The position numbers were made by a program, and so were the translations under genes. This document shows, one piece after another, positions 29,182 to 41,987 of a DNA stretch of 64,000 nt (the stretch's first letter is position 1; each line of letters begins with the position of its first letter). Origin of the DNA: Nectonema munidae (lineage: Eukaryota; Nematomorpha; Nectonematoida; Nectonematidae); NCBI GenBank assembly GCA_030549495.1, contig JAUIRK010000570.1, positions 792,501-856,500 of the forward strand. Reading direction: 5' to 3'. The notes below the pieces were generated by a model. It worked only from the letters and a program-made list of their open reading frames with translations. It searched no databases and was not told where the DNA came from.

Positions 29182-32100
29182 CAGTACAACCTCGTTTTAC
29201 GAGGCTTCGAATAACGAAAATTCGAAGATACGAGCAAAATCTTTTTGTATGTCGCATCTATTTGCGAGCAGAACCTCGAGCTTACGAGTAATAAAATTTT
29301 TAAATGAGTAAAAGATGATGCATGAACTAATTGTAAAAACAGAATATCATACTATGAGGTAATGATGATTTATTATAAGGACTTCATTGAATTTTAATCC
29401 AGTTTTAGGATATTTATTACACATGTCAGAATTATTTCTTTGTTCTTTTGATCGTGCGGCAAAATTGACATGATTAATGATAATCGAATATTTCAATAAA
29501 TAGCTGAATCACTTATTCAGTAGAGTATGTAATATTGTGTATCAAATATTGTGATCTGAAGTAAAGGCGCCTGCATTCTTTCAATATGTGACAGTGGTGG
29601 CACAATAATTATATCATTTTCTTTTATTTTTATTCACACATGAAAACTATTTTGCTATCATACTTGCAATTTTGGTAAGCTTTTAAATTAAATTTGAGTT
29701 TAGCAAAAGGTCTTAAATACTAAACCAAAGGTTTGCTTCAAGTATGCAAATTTGATTTAATTATTATACGTAAGTTATCGTTTTAAAACATTTCGTACAT
29801 AATAAATTTGTTACAACTTTTGTTTAATGAAAAAATAAATATTAAAACACGCATGAAAGTTTTTGAAAACTGCAAATAAAAAAAGAATTAAAGTTTAATG
29901 AAATGATATTTGCTCGTAATCCTATTCTGAAATTTCATAAATTTTGTGACCAATTCACTTTTTAATAACTTGTAAACATTTCCAGCCCAAATTTACATGT
30001 TTTCCCTCATGATTTGAGTAAGAAACGTCTTGGAGAAATGTCCTGGAGCCCTAGAAGAATGTATGTAAATTCACATCAATAAAAATTATTTATATAATTT
30101 TTTATGCGATTTTTTATATTTTTGATAATATAAACCAGAGGCTGTCTTACCAGATCATAATCTCCGTAAAGCAAAACCTCTGCAACCGAGTTTCCAGAAA
30201 TCAATAAACAAGAGTAAATCTCATAATTTCAGCTTTATGAAATTTTAATTATTGGGCAATTTTGGTTTTCAGATGTTTTGGTTGTTAAGGTTTTATTTTA
30301 CGAGATTTTAGCTTGGACCGGATGAAATAAAGATAGCATACCACATATCTCTCGCTACGAGTATGCAAAATACCATTCAACTCTCAATTTTAAATTATTT
30401 TTCACTTATTTTTTTCTAATATTTTGTTTAATATTTTTAAATTCGAATGCTCAGGTTTTATCATGAAAATATTTCCATTTAAGGGATTTAATTTATTATA
30501 AATTTCGTTATTTGTATCTAAATTTTGATTATTTATTTAGAATTAAAATAGTTTTCCTATTATACATACATAAACTTCTTTAAAATGGTTGGTAAGCAAG
30601 ATTCTAAAAATAGTGCGAATAATACTGTCAAAAAGCTTAGGAAGGCTATTACTTTAAAAACAAAATTGGAAATATTAAAAAAACATGAAAGTGGTGAACG
30701 ACTTGGTGATCTCGCCAAACATTATAATCTATCTTCTTCGACGGTAGCCACAATTAAAAAAGACAAAGAAAAAATTATCCAAAGTTCCAAGTGTTCAACC
30801 CAGCTGAGTGCTAAAATTATAACCAAGTATAGACCTACTGTAATGCAAGAGATGGAACGTTTGTTAGCACTCTGGCTAGATGATATGTGTGTGCGAAATG
30901 ACTATCCAATGACTAATCCTCCCATTCAAGAAAAAGCACTTTCTTTATTTAAAGATCTTGAGGTTAAATACAAAGACAACCCTGGTCCTAATCCTAACTT
31001 CATCCCAAAATTTACAGCTAGCAGGGGCTGGCTTGATAAATTTAAGAAAAGATATAATTTGCATTATGTCAAAAAACATGGTGAAGCAGCTAGTGCAGAT
31101 AAAGCGAAAGCAGCAAACTTTCTTCCTGTTTTATCGAAAATTATATCTGATGGCGGATATAATGCCATGCAAGTATTTAAAAACCGCCCTGTATTGGAAA
31201 AAGATGCCTAAAACAAGTATTATTGCAAAGGAGGAAAAGTCGGCTTCTGGGCATAAAGCTTCTAGTGACCGAGTCTCTCTGCTTCTTTGTGGAAATGCAG
31301 CAGGTGATTTTAAGCTCAAACCCCTAATCATTAATAAATCTGAAAACCCAAGAGCACTAAAGGAGTTAATAAGGAGAAACTGCCGGTTATTTGGCGATCA
31401 AATAAAAAGGCTTGGACAACTAGGTCTGTTTTTAAAGATTTGTTTAAAAAATACTTCTGCCCAGCAGTTGAAAATTATTGTAAAAAAAAGAATATATCCC
31501 ATAAAGCACTTTTACTACTTGACAATGCACCGGGTCATCCTGTTAACTTATCAGAACTTGATGATCATGTTCGTGTTGAGTTTCTGCCAAAAAAACACGA
31601 GTTCGTTAATTCAACCAATGGATCAAGGCGTAATTGCCATGTTTAAAGCGTATTATCTGACGTACATTCAGACAAATGATTAGGGCATTGGATAGCGATA
31701 GAAATCTAAAATTAGTAGACTTCTGGAAAGGTTTTAACATCAAGGATGCAATTAACAATGTTCATGAAGCTTGGAGGGAAATTACAGGAGATAATATGAA
31801 TAGAGTATGGAGAAAATTATGGCCACAGAGTGTGAATGATGTTTGTGAGTTACCTCAAACTAAGCCCATAGTAAATGATATCATGAATCTTGCGCAACAA
31901 GTAGGTTTTGAAGATGTAATAACAGAAGATATAACTGAATTGCTTAATTCACATTCTGAAGATTTAACAAACGAAGATTTAATGGCGTTAGAATGTGATA
32001 TAGAATAAGACTCCTATCTGAATAAAAAAATGAAAAAATACAAAGCTCAAAGAATATTAACATATCAGAGAAGCTAATTTCAGAAGCATTGTCTTTGTTT

Positions 32101-32596
32101 GAGCAGGGTCTGGAGATTCTTGTCAACAATGATCCAGATCGAGAACGTAGCTTCAAGTTAGAACGAAGCTTGGAAAGTGCTCTTTTCCCATACAAACAAC
32201 ATCAAAGAGAAAAATAATTGAGGGCCAAGCAAATGAAAATATCTTCATATTTTTCGAATCTTCATGTTCCTATAAGGTTTGATGATAAAGAAAACACTGA
32301 ATCCTCAATTTCTGCTATACGCTAATGATTGCCTTTCAGGCGATGATCTTTTTGTGTAATATTACAAACTTTTATTAAAATAATTCAATTTTTAAATAAA
32401 AAATTTTAAAAATTTACGATGTATATATTCATAAGTAAGTCAGTTTATATTTCACCATCTTAAAGCAGAAATTTCAGAACTAAAAAAGACGAAGAAATTT
32501 ATATGATAAGCGGGAAATCGTGCTTCTATTTACGAGCGTTCGTTTTACAAGGGGTTTTCAAAGAACGTATCCCACTCGTAAATCGAGGTTATGCTG
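29182..32596 (+). mobile_element. Tigger (pogo-group Tc1/mariner) DNA transposon
   Basis: The ends are inverted: CAGTACAACCTCGTTTTACG at the left, and the reverse complement of the right end reads CAGCATAACCTCGATTTACG. TA follows the right end; at the left TA is offset by two bases. Subterminal acgag/aacctcg strings are repeated inside each end. The 3.4-kb body carries one transposase gene on the + strand with long AT-rich flanks, the usual Tigger layout. Confidence 0.88.
30585..32217 (+). pseudogene. Tigger transposase (CENP-B-like), broken
   Basis: The product starts MVGKQDSKNS and shows, in order, an N-terminal HTH (ITLKTKLEILKKHESGERLG, YNLSSSTVATIKKDK, about residues 20-70), the CENP-B/Tc5 second HTH (MERLLALWLDDM ... 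SRGWLDKFKKRYNLHYV, about 85-165) and the DDE region. The latter includes EEKSASGHKASSDRVSLLLC, GDFKLKPLIINKSENPRALK, LLLLDNAPGHP (second acidic residue) and IQPMDQGVIAMFKAYYL (third). The C-terminal block LFEQGLEILVNNDPDRERS ends at a stop at 32215-32217. The copy is inactive: near 31170-31190 the frame shifts and the block carrying the first catalytic Asp (usually N-A-D-E-T-G) is lost. Further frame changes lie near 31430, 31600 and 31680, with others between 32008 and 32053. Unlike its family's intact members, it therefore lacks one of three catalytic acids. Confidence 0.92.
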
Positions 32597-34157
32597 TAGT
32601 ATGAATGAACTGCCTTCTGAAGTTGTTGCAAAAATTGGTGGTGTAAATGCATATAAAAGTTTCAATTCAGAACGTGATTCTAGTAAAGTTTTTGACGAAA
32701 CACTTGGAGTTGGCGATTTTAATAGTGATGAAGACTAGGCATCAATAAGGCTATTATATTGTCCATAGATTTTTTGACTAGTAAAAAATTTCGTAGTTGC
32801 AACTCATTGGTATCACACTGCTCCTCAGAGGTTAAACTACTAAATTAGAAAAAATAAATCAGCATTAATTTAAAAATATACTAAAACCAAAATGAAAAGA
32901 AATTCATCTTTACAAAAGCTCTAAAATAATCGAACCACCAAAATTAAATGCATTTCTTTCTAGAGAGTCACTCAGAAGAAAGTCTTCTCATTTTGAATAA
33001 CAAATAGATTTAATAAAGCTTGCTTGAATTAGGAAACCATTGCCATCCAAGCTCTATAATTTCCAGAGTTCAAGTTTTTTTATACGAAATTTTTAGAACA
33101 TTTAAAATCTTTCATATATAAAATTAAAAATCACTATAATTTCGATATTAAGTACTCAACAGGTAAAAAAACTAAATGTTTTAGACTAAATCGCAAATTT
33201 ATTTTTGAACCATAATTCGCGAAATTTTGTTCTCGGAAAATGAAAGTCAGTATTTATTTTTAAGAGCTAGACTAAATTACATCAGCGGCGCACATCCTAA
33301 AAATTATCGTGGGGCGAATTTTTTGTTGCAATTTTCAAAATTACTGGTCTGGAAATATCACGGGAGACCAAATATCCAAGCAATCCTTTAAAATAGAGTG
33401 TATTCAGCGCATACCTAAATTTATAAGACTACTTTATATTTTTTTATAAAATTGGTGAAATTTAAATACTATACTTCCAGCGAAAATATTTTAATTAAAT
33501 TTGCATATCGCATATGCACTAGTTTAAAAAAATTTAAAATTGTTGAGGGGGGGGGGGGGGGGGGGATAGGCTTTTCATTTGTATCAGGCACATTACAGGA
33601 ATTGATGAAAGGATATTTGATTGATAGAGAAAACAATTGAAAACAAATAACTGAAGGTTGAAGAGTTTTATATGAGTGAATGTAGTCGGAAGGAAAAGAG
33701 TAAACTAGACACCCTACGATATTTATATGAAAAAAATGTGATTGATTCAGGGGCGCATATTCTTGAAATTATTGGAGGAAATTTACAAAAGAAAAAAGAC
33801 TTTCAAGCGTCTTCGAAAAAAGACAACAAATTTTTCTGAATTCCTACTCCTCTCTTGTGTATTCTATTTCATTCTTAATGTTATCGGCCAGAATAATCAG
33901 ACGATATCCAATGTAAAGAAGAAGATTTGTATTAAAAAGCATTGATAAACGCAGACGATTTTATTTTTGTAAAGTCGACATATGTCGACTGTGATCGATA
34001 ACTGGTTAATTAAGCTTAATGTAAACTTTAACCTCCGCCCTATTAAGCTTAACGTCAACAATGAATGAAGACTTATATATAGCTCCTTCTTTTTCACTTC
34101 AAATAGATGCGCTCCATCTCTAAATTATGTGTAGAAAGGGGGTAAAGATATCTAACC
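32597..34157. other. Spacer holding hAT-type end fragments
   Basis: No gene. Two strings of hAT-end style lie in the same orientation: cagcggcgcacatcc at about 33285 and caggggcgcatattc at about 33750. A poly-G run (about 33547-33565) lies between them. An ORF at 32520-32738 is the right Tigger end plus flank and is not a gene. Confidence 0.45.
33285..33325 (+). repeat. hAT-type terminal fragment
   Basis: CAGCGGCGCACATCCTAAAA followed by attatcgtggggcgaatttt has the CAG-x-GGCG start, central A/T run and G-rich step seen at other candidate hAT ends in this window. No partner end was identified. Confidence 0.4.
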
Positions 34158-34200
34158 CTCGCTTGACGGACATTTTTGAACTAACGCCGTTGACGGACTG
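34158..34200 (+). repeat. piggyBac-type left terminal repeat
   Basis: CTAACCCTCGCTTGACGGAC is followed by a second partial copy (cgttgacggac). It is complementary to the repeat after the piggyBac remnant at 21.4 kb. A decayed TTAA may precede it. Nothing recognisable as transposase follows. Confidence 0.5.
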
Positions 34201-35080
34201 GGGACAATTTTGTCCAATTTTCACCATTACGTTTTTTCATCAGAAAATAGTGAAGTCATTATACCACAGGTTAATTGTATGAATCAGATCTTTGTGTTAC
34301 CTTTGCAAATTAAAAAGAAAAAAAAGCATCTAAAAAGTGTGAAAAGTTTGTTTGCAATGTACATTATAGAATATTGTGTTCTGAATGCTTAGTCAAATCA
34401 TATAAATTTAACGCCAAATATAAATCATGTAATAAACATTTATATTTCGAAAGGGTAGAGTTAGTGTTATAAAATATTTTGCAAGAAAAACTAGGAAACT
34501 TTTTGGAAAAACTAGGAATGCCAAAAAAATAGGAATCACTGGAAAGCCTGTTTATTGAATAAAAAATTTTTTTCTGGTAATTGATAAGGACTAACAAATA
34601 CATACATTTAAATTTGTGTTTCTTCTAAAGTAATATTCTTATATTTAAATTTGTGTAATCATTGTGATTTAATATCAATGTTTTTTTACATTAACTTTGA
34701 ATGTACATACAGACATTTAAATGAGTCATTACAACTACGTATATCCTCCAATCAAAAAAGAATAATATAAAACACACACTCAATTTAAAGTCAGTAAAAA
34801 TATGTTTTAAAAAATATGAAGTATTACTTTAAAATAAATCCCCAATTTTAATAAATTTTTAACAGGGCTAAACTTTTTACTAATAGTCGGCCATTATTTT
34901 AGTAATAATATCAGAGTAAAATTAAGTAAACTAAAATTATATTTTTATATTCTTTTTCAAAAGAGGCAAATTTTCTGAAAGTAACTAATTTATGATAACC
35001 ACACTAATCTCAACAAACTTTTTTATAGTCATGATAATTTTTATAAAGTCTTTAGAACCATCTCATCATGGAAATTTAAA
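34201..35080. other. AT-rich spacer
   Basis: No supported gene or known repeat beyond the piggyBac-type end at its left edge. Confidence 0.4.
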
Positions 35081-36285
35081 AATACATACTCAATAATATT
35101 TGAGAACAAATCCAGCAATAAATGATCGGGTATTGGAACAATTGTAACAAAAAAAATTCTAAAATGCTCAAATCTCAAAAGGATATACCTAGAACCTCAA
35201 GTCATAAAAAATATTAAATATATATCTGAAAAAAAATATTCATTACATGCATATAATAACAATATCGCCAATAATATACAAAGTATATGTATGCTACCAA
35301 CTGGACACCCATTTTTGAAAGAAATAACTCTTAATACTAATGGACTTTCTAATATAATTTGTTATACGGAAAATTTCTTTACCGTCACAATTTTTAATAA
35401 CAAAAATCTGAAAAGAAAAGTAAAGAATGTTGTATATATTTTCCTTGGTACCATATATTTATATTAGGATGGATAGTTTGAGTAATATTCAATTTTCTCG
35501 CATTTATCACTTATATTGAACCAGGGTTTAAACTTTGAACTTACTACAGATAATTTAATCATAGGTAGTCAAGGATGAAGAGAGGCTTTAGTTAAGGCTA
35601 TCAAACATCTTTTCCCACATACTAATCTCATATATTGCCAAAGACATTTAGAAAAAAAATTGGCATGAATCATAGAGAAATCATGGCATTCGTTAATTCA
35701 ATTTTTGGTAATTCGGGTTTAGTTGATTCTGCCAATATTTTAAATTTTAATTCAAAGAAAAGCTTACTGATAAAAATATGCGAGAAAAAAATTGGAACTT
35801 ATTTAACTGAAATATTATTACCTGTAATTGAACATCAGGTTTTTATCCCTAAAAACAATTACAAAGATATGCCAAATAAATTATCTATGATAAAAAGAAC
35901 GAATCCTTATAAAGAATCATTAATGGGCGAAAAAAAAAGTCTATTTTTCCTAAACATAAGAAAATTCTTTATATTTGCTATAAATTAATCGGATAATGTA
36001 AATCCGTTTAAGACCTCTTTCAATTTGGAAATTTTTTGAGAATTAAAATGAGAGAAACAAACTGAATGATATTTTAAAAGGATTGGATCTGTTGTGATGT
36101 TTTGCAAAAATGTTTCTCTTACCATATTGGATTCTCTTTTAAACCTAAAAATAATGCGATCTAACATGCATGTCAAAAATATGCTCTCGTATAATAAGCA
36201 TTTCCATACTAATAACAAAAAAGTTTATCTTGCCTTTGCGCATCTTCAACATCAGTTTTTATATTTTAACAAAGTTTATTGAAGA
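35081..36285 (+). pseudogene. MULE-like transposase remnant (copy 1)
   Basis: Fragments in shifting frames read ALVKAIKHLFPHTNLIYCQR followed by HLEKKL (about 35580-35665), the usual acidic-to-Cys/His part of MULE-type DDE transposases. NHREIMAFVNSIFGNSGLVD then follows at 35635-35988, with a helical C-terminal part ending VIEHQVFIPKNNY. A second copy of the same superfamily lies at 52.9 kb. Assignment is from remembered family patterns. The copy is highly decayed. Confidence 0.5.
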
Positions 36286-37920
36286 TAAATTTTTTTGTTT
36301 AAATGCTTCCAAAAGACAAATATTGCTAAAATCCAAATGTGGATAAAATAGCATTGAACTGATTTGTACAAGCCAGAGATAGTAATAGGCCATATACTGG
36401 CCCGTAATTTTGAGAAAAAAAGATATTCTTAATATTTTCAATTGATAAAGATTTTACAAAACTGGAAGGGATAATTTTCTTGTGATTTAAAAACTATTTC
36501 AAACAAGAATTTTCACGTGATTGGAACTTTTGAATGAATAAAAAATTAATTTTATATACGAACAATTACTAAAGATAAAAATAAACTATGTCCTGAATTT
36601 TTTATAGTGAGTCAATGTAGAGGTCGGATCTAATATTTTCAATTTTTTTCAATGAATTTTCGTGCATCTTTTCCATTTCTACCAAGTTTTCAGGGATTAA
36701 AAAGTGGCCCTCTAAATCCCATCTTGATCAAAAAAAGTAAAAAAAAAGTCTTGTTAAAAAGTAAGAAATAAAAAAATATATATTTATTAAATTTTAATTC
36801 ATGAATAAAAATCACTGTTAGATGTAAACATTTATTTTACAATCTTTTAGAAACCAGATTTGTTCTTTATGGTAAAACTAGCAAGCTTCGGAATTTCGGA
36901 AAACTGTGAGAATTTAGTGCAACTATATCCATAGAAAAAGGAAGAGAAGAAAGACGGCTATTCTTAAAAATTATTTAATATAATACAAATTAAATAAACA
37001 AATTTATTTTTTGAATTTTAAATATTTTGTGAAATAATGTAAGAGAAATATATTTGAAAAAAATCCCGTCTCATCATAGTGAGAACAAAAAATTATCGAA
37101 AATAAACTAAATACCCATGCATGAAAATACTTTTGGGTGTCATATACATAAAAAGTTTTCATTATTAATTTTAAAAGATGGGATTTTGTTAATTTAGATT
37201 ATGACATTTGTAAATTGTTATTAAGATTATTATTTGTTAGTTTGAGCGAAAAATTTAATTTTTATAAAATGGTATATATTTTTTTAGAATTAAAATGTAT
37301 TTTGTATGCTAAATATAAGAGTTAATAGAATATTTTTTCTTTCGTAAATATTCAGATCTTGATTGTTACAACTTGGAAGAGAACACAAAAATAAGAAGTA
37401 GTGATATAATTATAGTAAAAATAAATGAATAAAAAAATCAAAAATTTTATAAGCGATTTTTAAAATTGAAGTACTTAGTATATTGCCACAAAATAATAAT
37501 CTTCAAACTTAATCTTCAATAGTTTTCAATAATACGTTTTTATCTAGCAGTGACAATTGCAAAGCTAATTTGAAATTAAGAGCAAGAAAGCTTTGATGCC
37601 CGATTGAATTCAAGCAGGCATCGAACTAACCTTACTCTAGCTCCTTACATTACAAATTTAATTAAAAAGTACTTAACTAATTTAAAATATACACACGATT
37701 TAAAAACAGGTATTAATAATAGGTAGGTAGGTATGGAGATTTCTAAGCACTTTCCAGCTGGAGCTGATATGCTTGCAAGTCTGCTGGAATTTGGTCTTCA
37801 AAGTGTAAGTTTAGTTTTGTGGGTCTTTCTGAAATAGAAAAAGAAAATTTGGAAGATTTTTATGGGTGTAGACATTAGATTGTTTTGTGGAATGCATGGA
37901 TTAGTGGTGATAGTGGCTTA
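36286..37920. other. AT-rich spacer
   Basis: No gene or clear repeat recognised. Confidence 0.4.
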
Positions 37921-37926
37921 TTGTTA

Positions 37927-38340
37927 TTAGATATTTGAGGGAGGAATGAGTGTTTGGGTTGCAGAGAGTATAGGTTCGATTGTGGTTATGAGAAGGGAGA
38001 GATGTTTGATGAGTAGTGGATGTTGTAGAAGATCATGTAAAGAGGATGGAATATCTTTAAAAAAGAAGCGACTTTTATCAAGGAGTTGGTGTCGGTGAGA
38101 ATCAAAAATTGGACAATAAAGGAGGATATGTGTAGGTGTTTCAATGTACGAACAGCTGTAACGACAGAAAGGGTTTGAGTGAAGTTTGAATTTGAAGAAG
38201 TATGCATTACAAGGGCAATGGGATGAGAGCCAGCGAATGATGTTCCGAGGGAGTGAGTGAAAGTGTTTCTTTAAAATGAGTTGTGATAATGGCATAGATG
38301 TCAGAGGTGATGTGATGGTTGAGTCGATAGATTGTTGCCA
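37927..38340 (-). mobile_element. LINE C-terminal fragment
   Basis: A minus-strand frame (37927-38295) contains a Cys/His cluster, CRYSCSYIETPTHILLYC, followed by PIFDSHRHQLL. This resembles the zinc-binding tail of I/Jockey-type non-LTR retrotransposons (C-x-x-C...H-x-L-x-x-C). It is GC-richer than the flanks. The rest of the element is missing. Confidence 0.55.
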
Positions 38341-38686
38341 CTGCAGTAGTGTAGAGTTGGTTATAGTATTTGTAAAAGTGGAGATGGGTAGAGAAAATAG
38401 GGATAGGATATTTCTTTTGCTTTAGTTTGAATTCCTTTTAAAAATTAGATGTTCATTTTTCTTTTAAAGAATAATCTTGAGAATATTGATAAATAATTTA
38501 AAAAACATGTCGGATAAAAAAAAACTAGAAAAAAGTGATTTTATCGAATTAAAAAAAATCTACTTGAAGATTTATGATGAAACTTTTAGAAAATCTTATT
38601 TATTATGGTTTAAACTTATTTCCAAAATTTTTTAAAGAAAACTATATTTTTCACGTAGTTGGCACAAATTAGTTACTCCCAATTTC

Positions 38687-40671
38687 ATGAATAAAAACTC
38701 GAAAAAAGATGAAATTGATGGAATGAAATATGTATCTCAACCTTTTCAGCAAGAATCAAATGTTGAAAATATTTTTCACAAAGTTCCAGAAAGTTCAAAC
38801 GCATCCGATCTATTTATTTCAGTTCTACCAGATTGCTGGAGTGAGGACCAATTCAACACATTCAAAACTAAATATATTGGTATCATCATTCAAATCAAAA
38901 AACTAGGATGCCAACATTGTTCAAAAAGCGAAAAAGTACATCTCTTTGGCACTGGACTACGCATTTCTTCCGAGTGGGCCACCTGCAGCGTTGAGCCATC
39001 TGGAAATACAAAAACTTCTCGTCAGCTTCTTTGAGGAAAAAAATTCAAGATCATTTTTCATCCAAGGCGCATTCAATTTGTGTTGAAGAAAGCACTGAAG
39101 TCTCGAAGACCACAATTAGCGAAAGTTTTGATAAAATCAATGAAAAGTTTTTAGACTCAACAATCAAAGTTTTAATACCGTTTACAGTATGGCAAAAAAC
39201 TGCAGACCCTCTTCTGATATCGAGTATTTGGTTGAGATTCAACTAATAAATGGTGTACAAATTGGTGTTGGGCTTCAATCTCGTAAAACGGCCGTAAAGA
39301 TTGTTGACCACATTTCAACAAATCTTAAAAAAATGTTTTCCAAAATTATTGAAAAAAACGGAAATTTTGCATAATAGTAGACGAAGCTTCCACCATATCC
39401 AACAAATCAGTGCTCAACATTTTTTTGAAGGTAGAGTACACTGAAGTTTCACCAGTTATATTTTTCGTTTTGGTTGAACTTGAGGATGAGGGTGTAGAAA
39501 ACATTTTTCATCGCTTTTATCAAGTTTAAAGAATGGTGGTATTAACGAGGATTATTTGAGAGAAAATTTAGCTGCGTTTTGCTCAGATGGAGCTAGTATC
39601 ATGCTTGGACATCATTCAGGTGTAGATGTTCGAATCAGAAAAAGTTTTCCAAATATTGTTCTTTGGCATTGCCTTAATCACGGGTTACAGTTGGTACTGG
39701 ATGATTCCGTGAATGAGGTAAAGCAGGTTAATCATTTTAAAATAATCATTGATAAGATCTATAAAATTTTTCATCAGTCAAACAAAAATCAAAATGAGCT
39801 TTTTAAGATTTCATCGGAGCTTGGGCAGCAAATTTTAAAAATAGGTAGGGTTTTGGGTCCCAGGTCGGCAGTTTGTAGTTTGAGGACTACAAGTGCTGTA
39901 TGGCGTGGCTACCTTTCTCTTTATAAGTTTTTTTCAAAAGAAGGCTTTTGGGGGATGGCATCATGATTATCGAACAAAAGTTTTCTCTATGATTTGGCTT
40001 TGATGATTGATATTCTGAAATCTCAATATTGTCCAACGGTTTGCAAGCGAGAAATATAACGATTCAAAAAACAGGTAAACTCATTAAAAAATCGATCAAA
40101 GCTTGGATTAAAAATTCTAAAATAGTCAGAATTCCACGTCAAAAACTTCTTCAAAAAGTGATTGAAAACATTGAAAAGCGTATGATGAGCAATGACTTTA
40201 TCAAAACATCTTCTTGTTTAACTGAGATTGACCACAAAATCCTGGAGTTTTCATATTTTTTGGATCGGAATTCATGGCAGATCGAAGAGGTGATTATTCC
40301 ATGGAAAGAAAGCGAGGAAAGCCTCATTCATTTCGAAAAATTTTTTGTCATCGAATCGATCTCAATGAATATGGAGATTATATTGAAAACTCATTAATTC
40401 ATACGAAAACTTTACAGCAGTCTTTACAGCAGAAGCAGAGGCAAGCTATATAAATATATGTTCCGAAAAAAAAACTGATTGTCAGTTCATAACATCTCAA
40501 ACCTGATGATAATAAATTTAATTGGCATGCCGCTAAAAAAATTAGAATGCAAAAGATACAGTTATGACATGGTTGAGAAAGAATCATTTAGCAGATGACA
40601 CACGAGTAAAAAGAAAGCAAGAAGGTGAAGTCAATCAAAATGAAGAGGCAATCTGGAAATACTTTGATTGA
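38687..40671 (+). pseudogene. hAT transposase, KIAA1586-like, broken
   Basis: Frames in order: a start region with LGCQHCSKSEKVHLFGTG (38687-39034); KIQDHFSSKAHSICVEES (39031-39246); the catalytic-core start IIVDEASTISNKSVLNIF near 39375; and ENLAAFCSDGASIMLGHHSG followed by IVLWHCLNHGLQLVLDD (39556-39966). A helical part follows (40029-40397), then the C-terminal WLRKNHLADDTRVKRK ending at a stop at 40669-40671. These match hAT transposases related to vertebrate KIAA1586. Five or more frame changes or stops are present, so it is inactive. Terminal inverted repeats were not found. Confidence 0.8.
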
Positions 40672-40991
40672 GATTATAATTCTGTTTTTTTTTATTTTTC
40701 ATTTTTTCACACTATTTTTGAAGTATTATACAAGTTTTGCATACAAGCTTTTTTCAGTTTAAAACATGAAATTTTTCATTGTATAAGTGTTGGATAGATA
40801 CAATTAAAATGGGTAGTAGGAAAGCCTAAAAATATAAATTTACATAGGGTTTTTGATTGAGTAGGTTGGAAAACTTGAAAAATTTTCTGAGTAGTCGCAA
40901 AAGAAATTTGAATCCCATCACTGGTTATATATATATATATATATAATATGGAAAGCCAAAAAAAAAGAAACAAAAAGAACGAAGAAAAAGT

Positions 40992-41960
40992 TCAAGAGGG
41001 ATTTATAGTGAGAATTTTCCCAATGGCTACGATCAATCTCAAAAGATTTTTATAAAGGGAGGTTCTATGTATAATTTCGGAAATCGAAGTAATAGTACTC
41101 CCATATTTCTTTAGGTTTGAAACATTAAATCGATGTTGAAGATTGAGAAACATAAAACATGATAATAAAAGATGTTTAGGGTTTTCAATAGAGTTGCAGC
41201 TAAAGCGAAAACGATGATCATTTGCTTTGCGTATTTTGCACAAGAAACTTTTGCATATACATACTCCTGACAGCCATCTTATTATTTTAGGTGGAAACGT
41301 AGATATATTTTTTTTTCTTAAAATGAGTTTTTATTTCATTGATTTTCACAGTTGAAAAGTTGGAGGATTGAGGGTTTTTTTATAGATCCTTTTCCCAAAG
41401 AGAGATTATCCTATTATTGATAAAAGGTTTATAAGAAGAAATAGGAGAAAAAAAAGTGGCTGGAGGAAGACCTAAAGCTTTTTTAGCAAGTGTGTCAACA
41501 TATCATTTCCGTAAATACCTTTATGTCCAGCGCACCAAAATATTCTTATCAAAAAGAACTTACTCAATACAATATACAAATGTATAGAGAAAAATACAAT
41601 AGACAATTTACAAGATTTGTTACGTAAAGCGCGAACTAGTGATAAGGAATCTACAAATAAAAAAACTAGGGAATATTCAGCAGACTTTTTATAGTTCCAG
41701 GATAAAAACATTCAGCAAAGTATGAAGAAGTGAAAAGACCAAGATTTCTAGAATCAGAGAAAACATTTTTTGGCATCTTTGGTGAGAAAACAGCAAAGGA
41801 GAAAGAGCCTAGAGTAGATTTTTGCTATAAGAACTATCAGTAAAAATCAGGAGAGCATTAGAAGAATATATAATTTTATTACAAAATTCAATAGATTCAT
41901 TTTTTGATGAGCAAATATTAGTGAGGATGTTAGCATTAATAATTGAGTTTTCATAAATAT
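40992..41960 (-). mobile_element. I-like LINE, 3' part (RNase H and zinc tail)
   Basis: The minus-strand frame at 41472-41711 reads FVDSLSLVRALRN ... IRIFWCAGHKGIYGNDMLTH, the D-S-L-S-x-x-x-A-L and W-x-x-G-H-x-G-x-x-G-N-x-x-A/T pattern of an RNase H domain. The frame at 40992-41243 has CKIRKANDHRFRFSCNSIEN then PKHLLLSC, a Cys/His tail. This continues, on the far side of a hAT insertion, the LINE at 44.7-47.7 kb. RNase H places it in the I group. Confidence 0.75.
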
Positions 41961-41987
41961 TTGTAGGTTTTTCCAAGAGCGTTTCAG

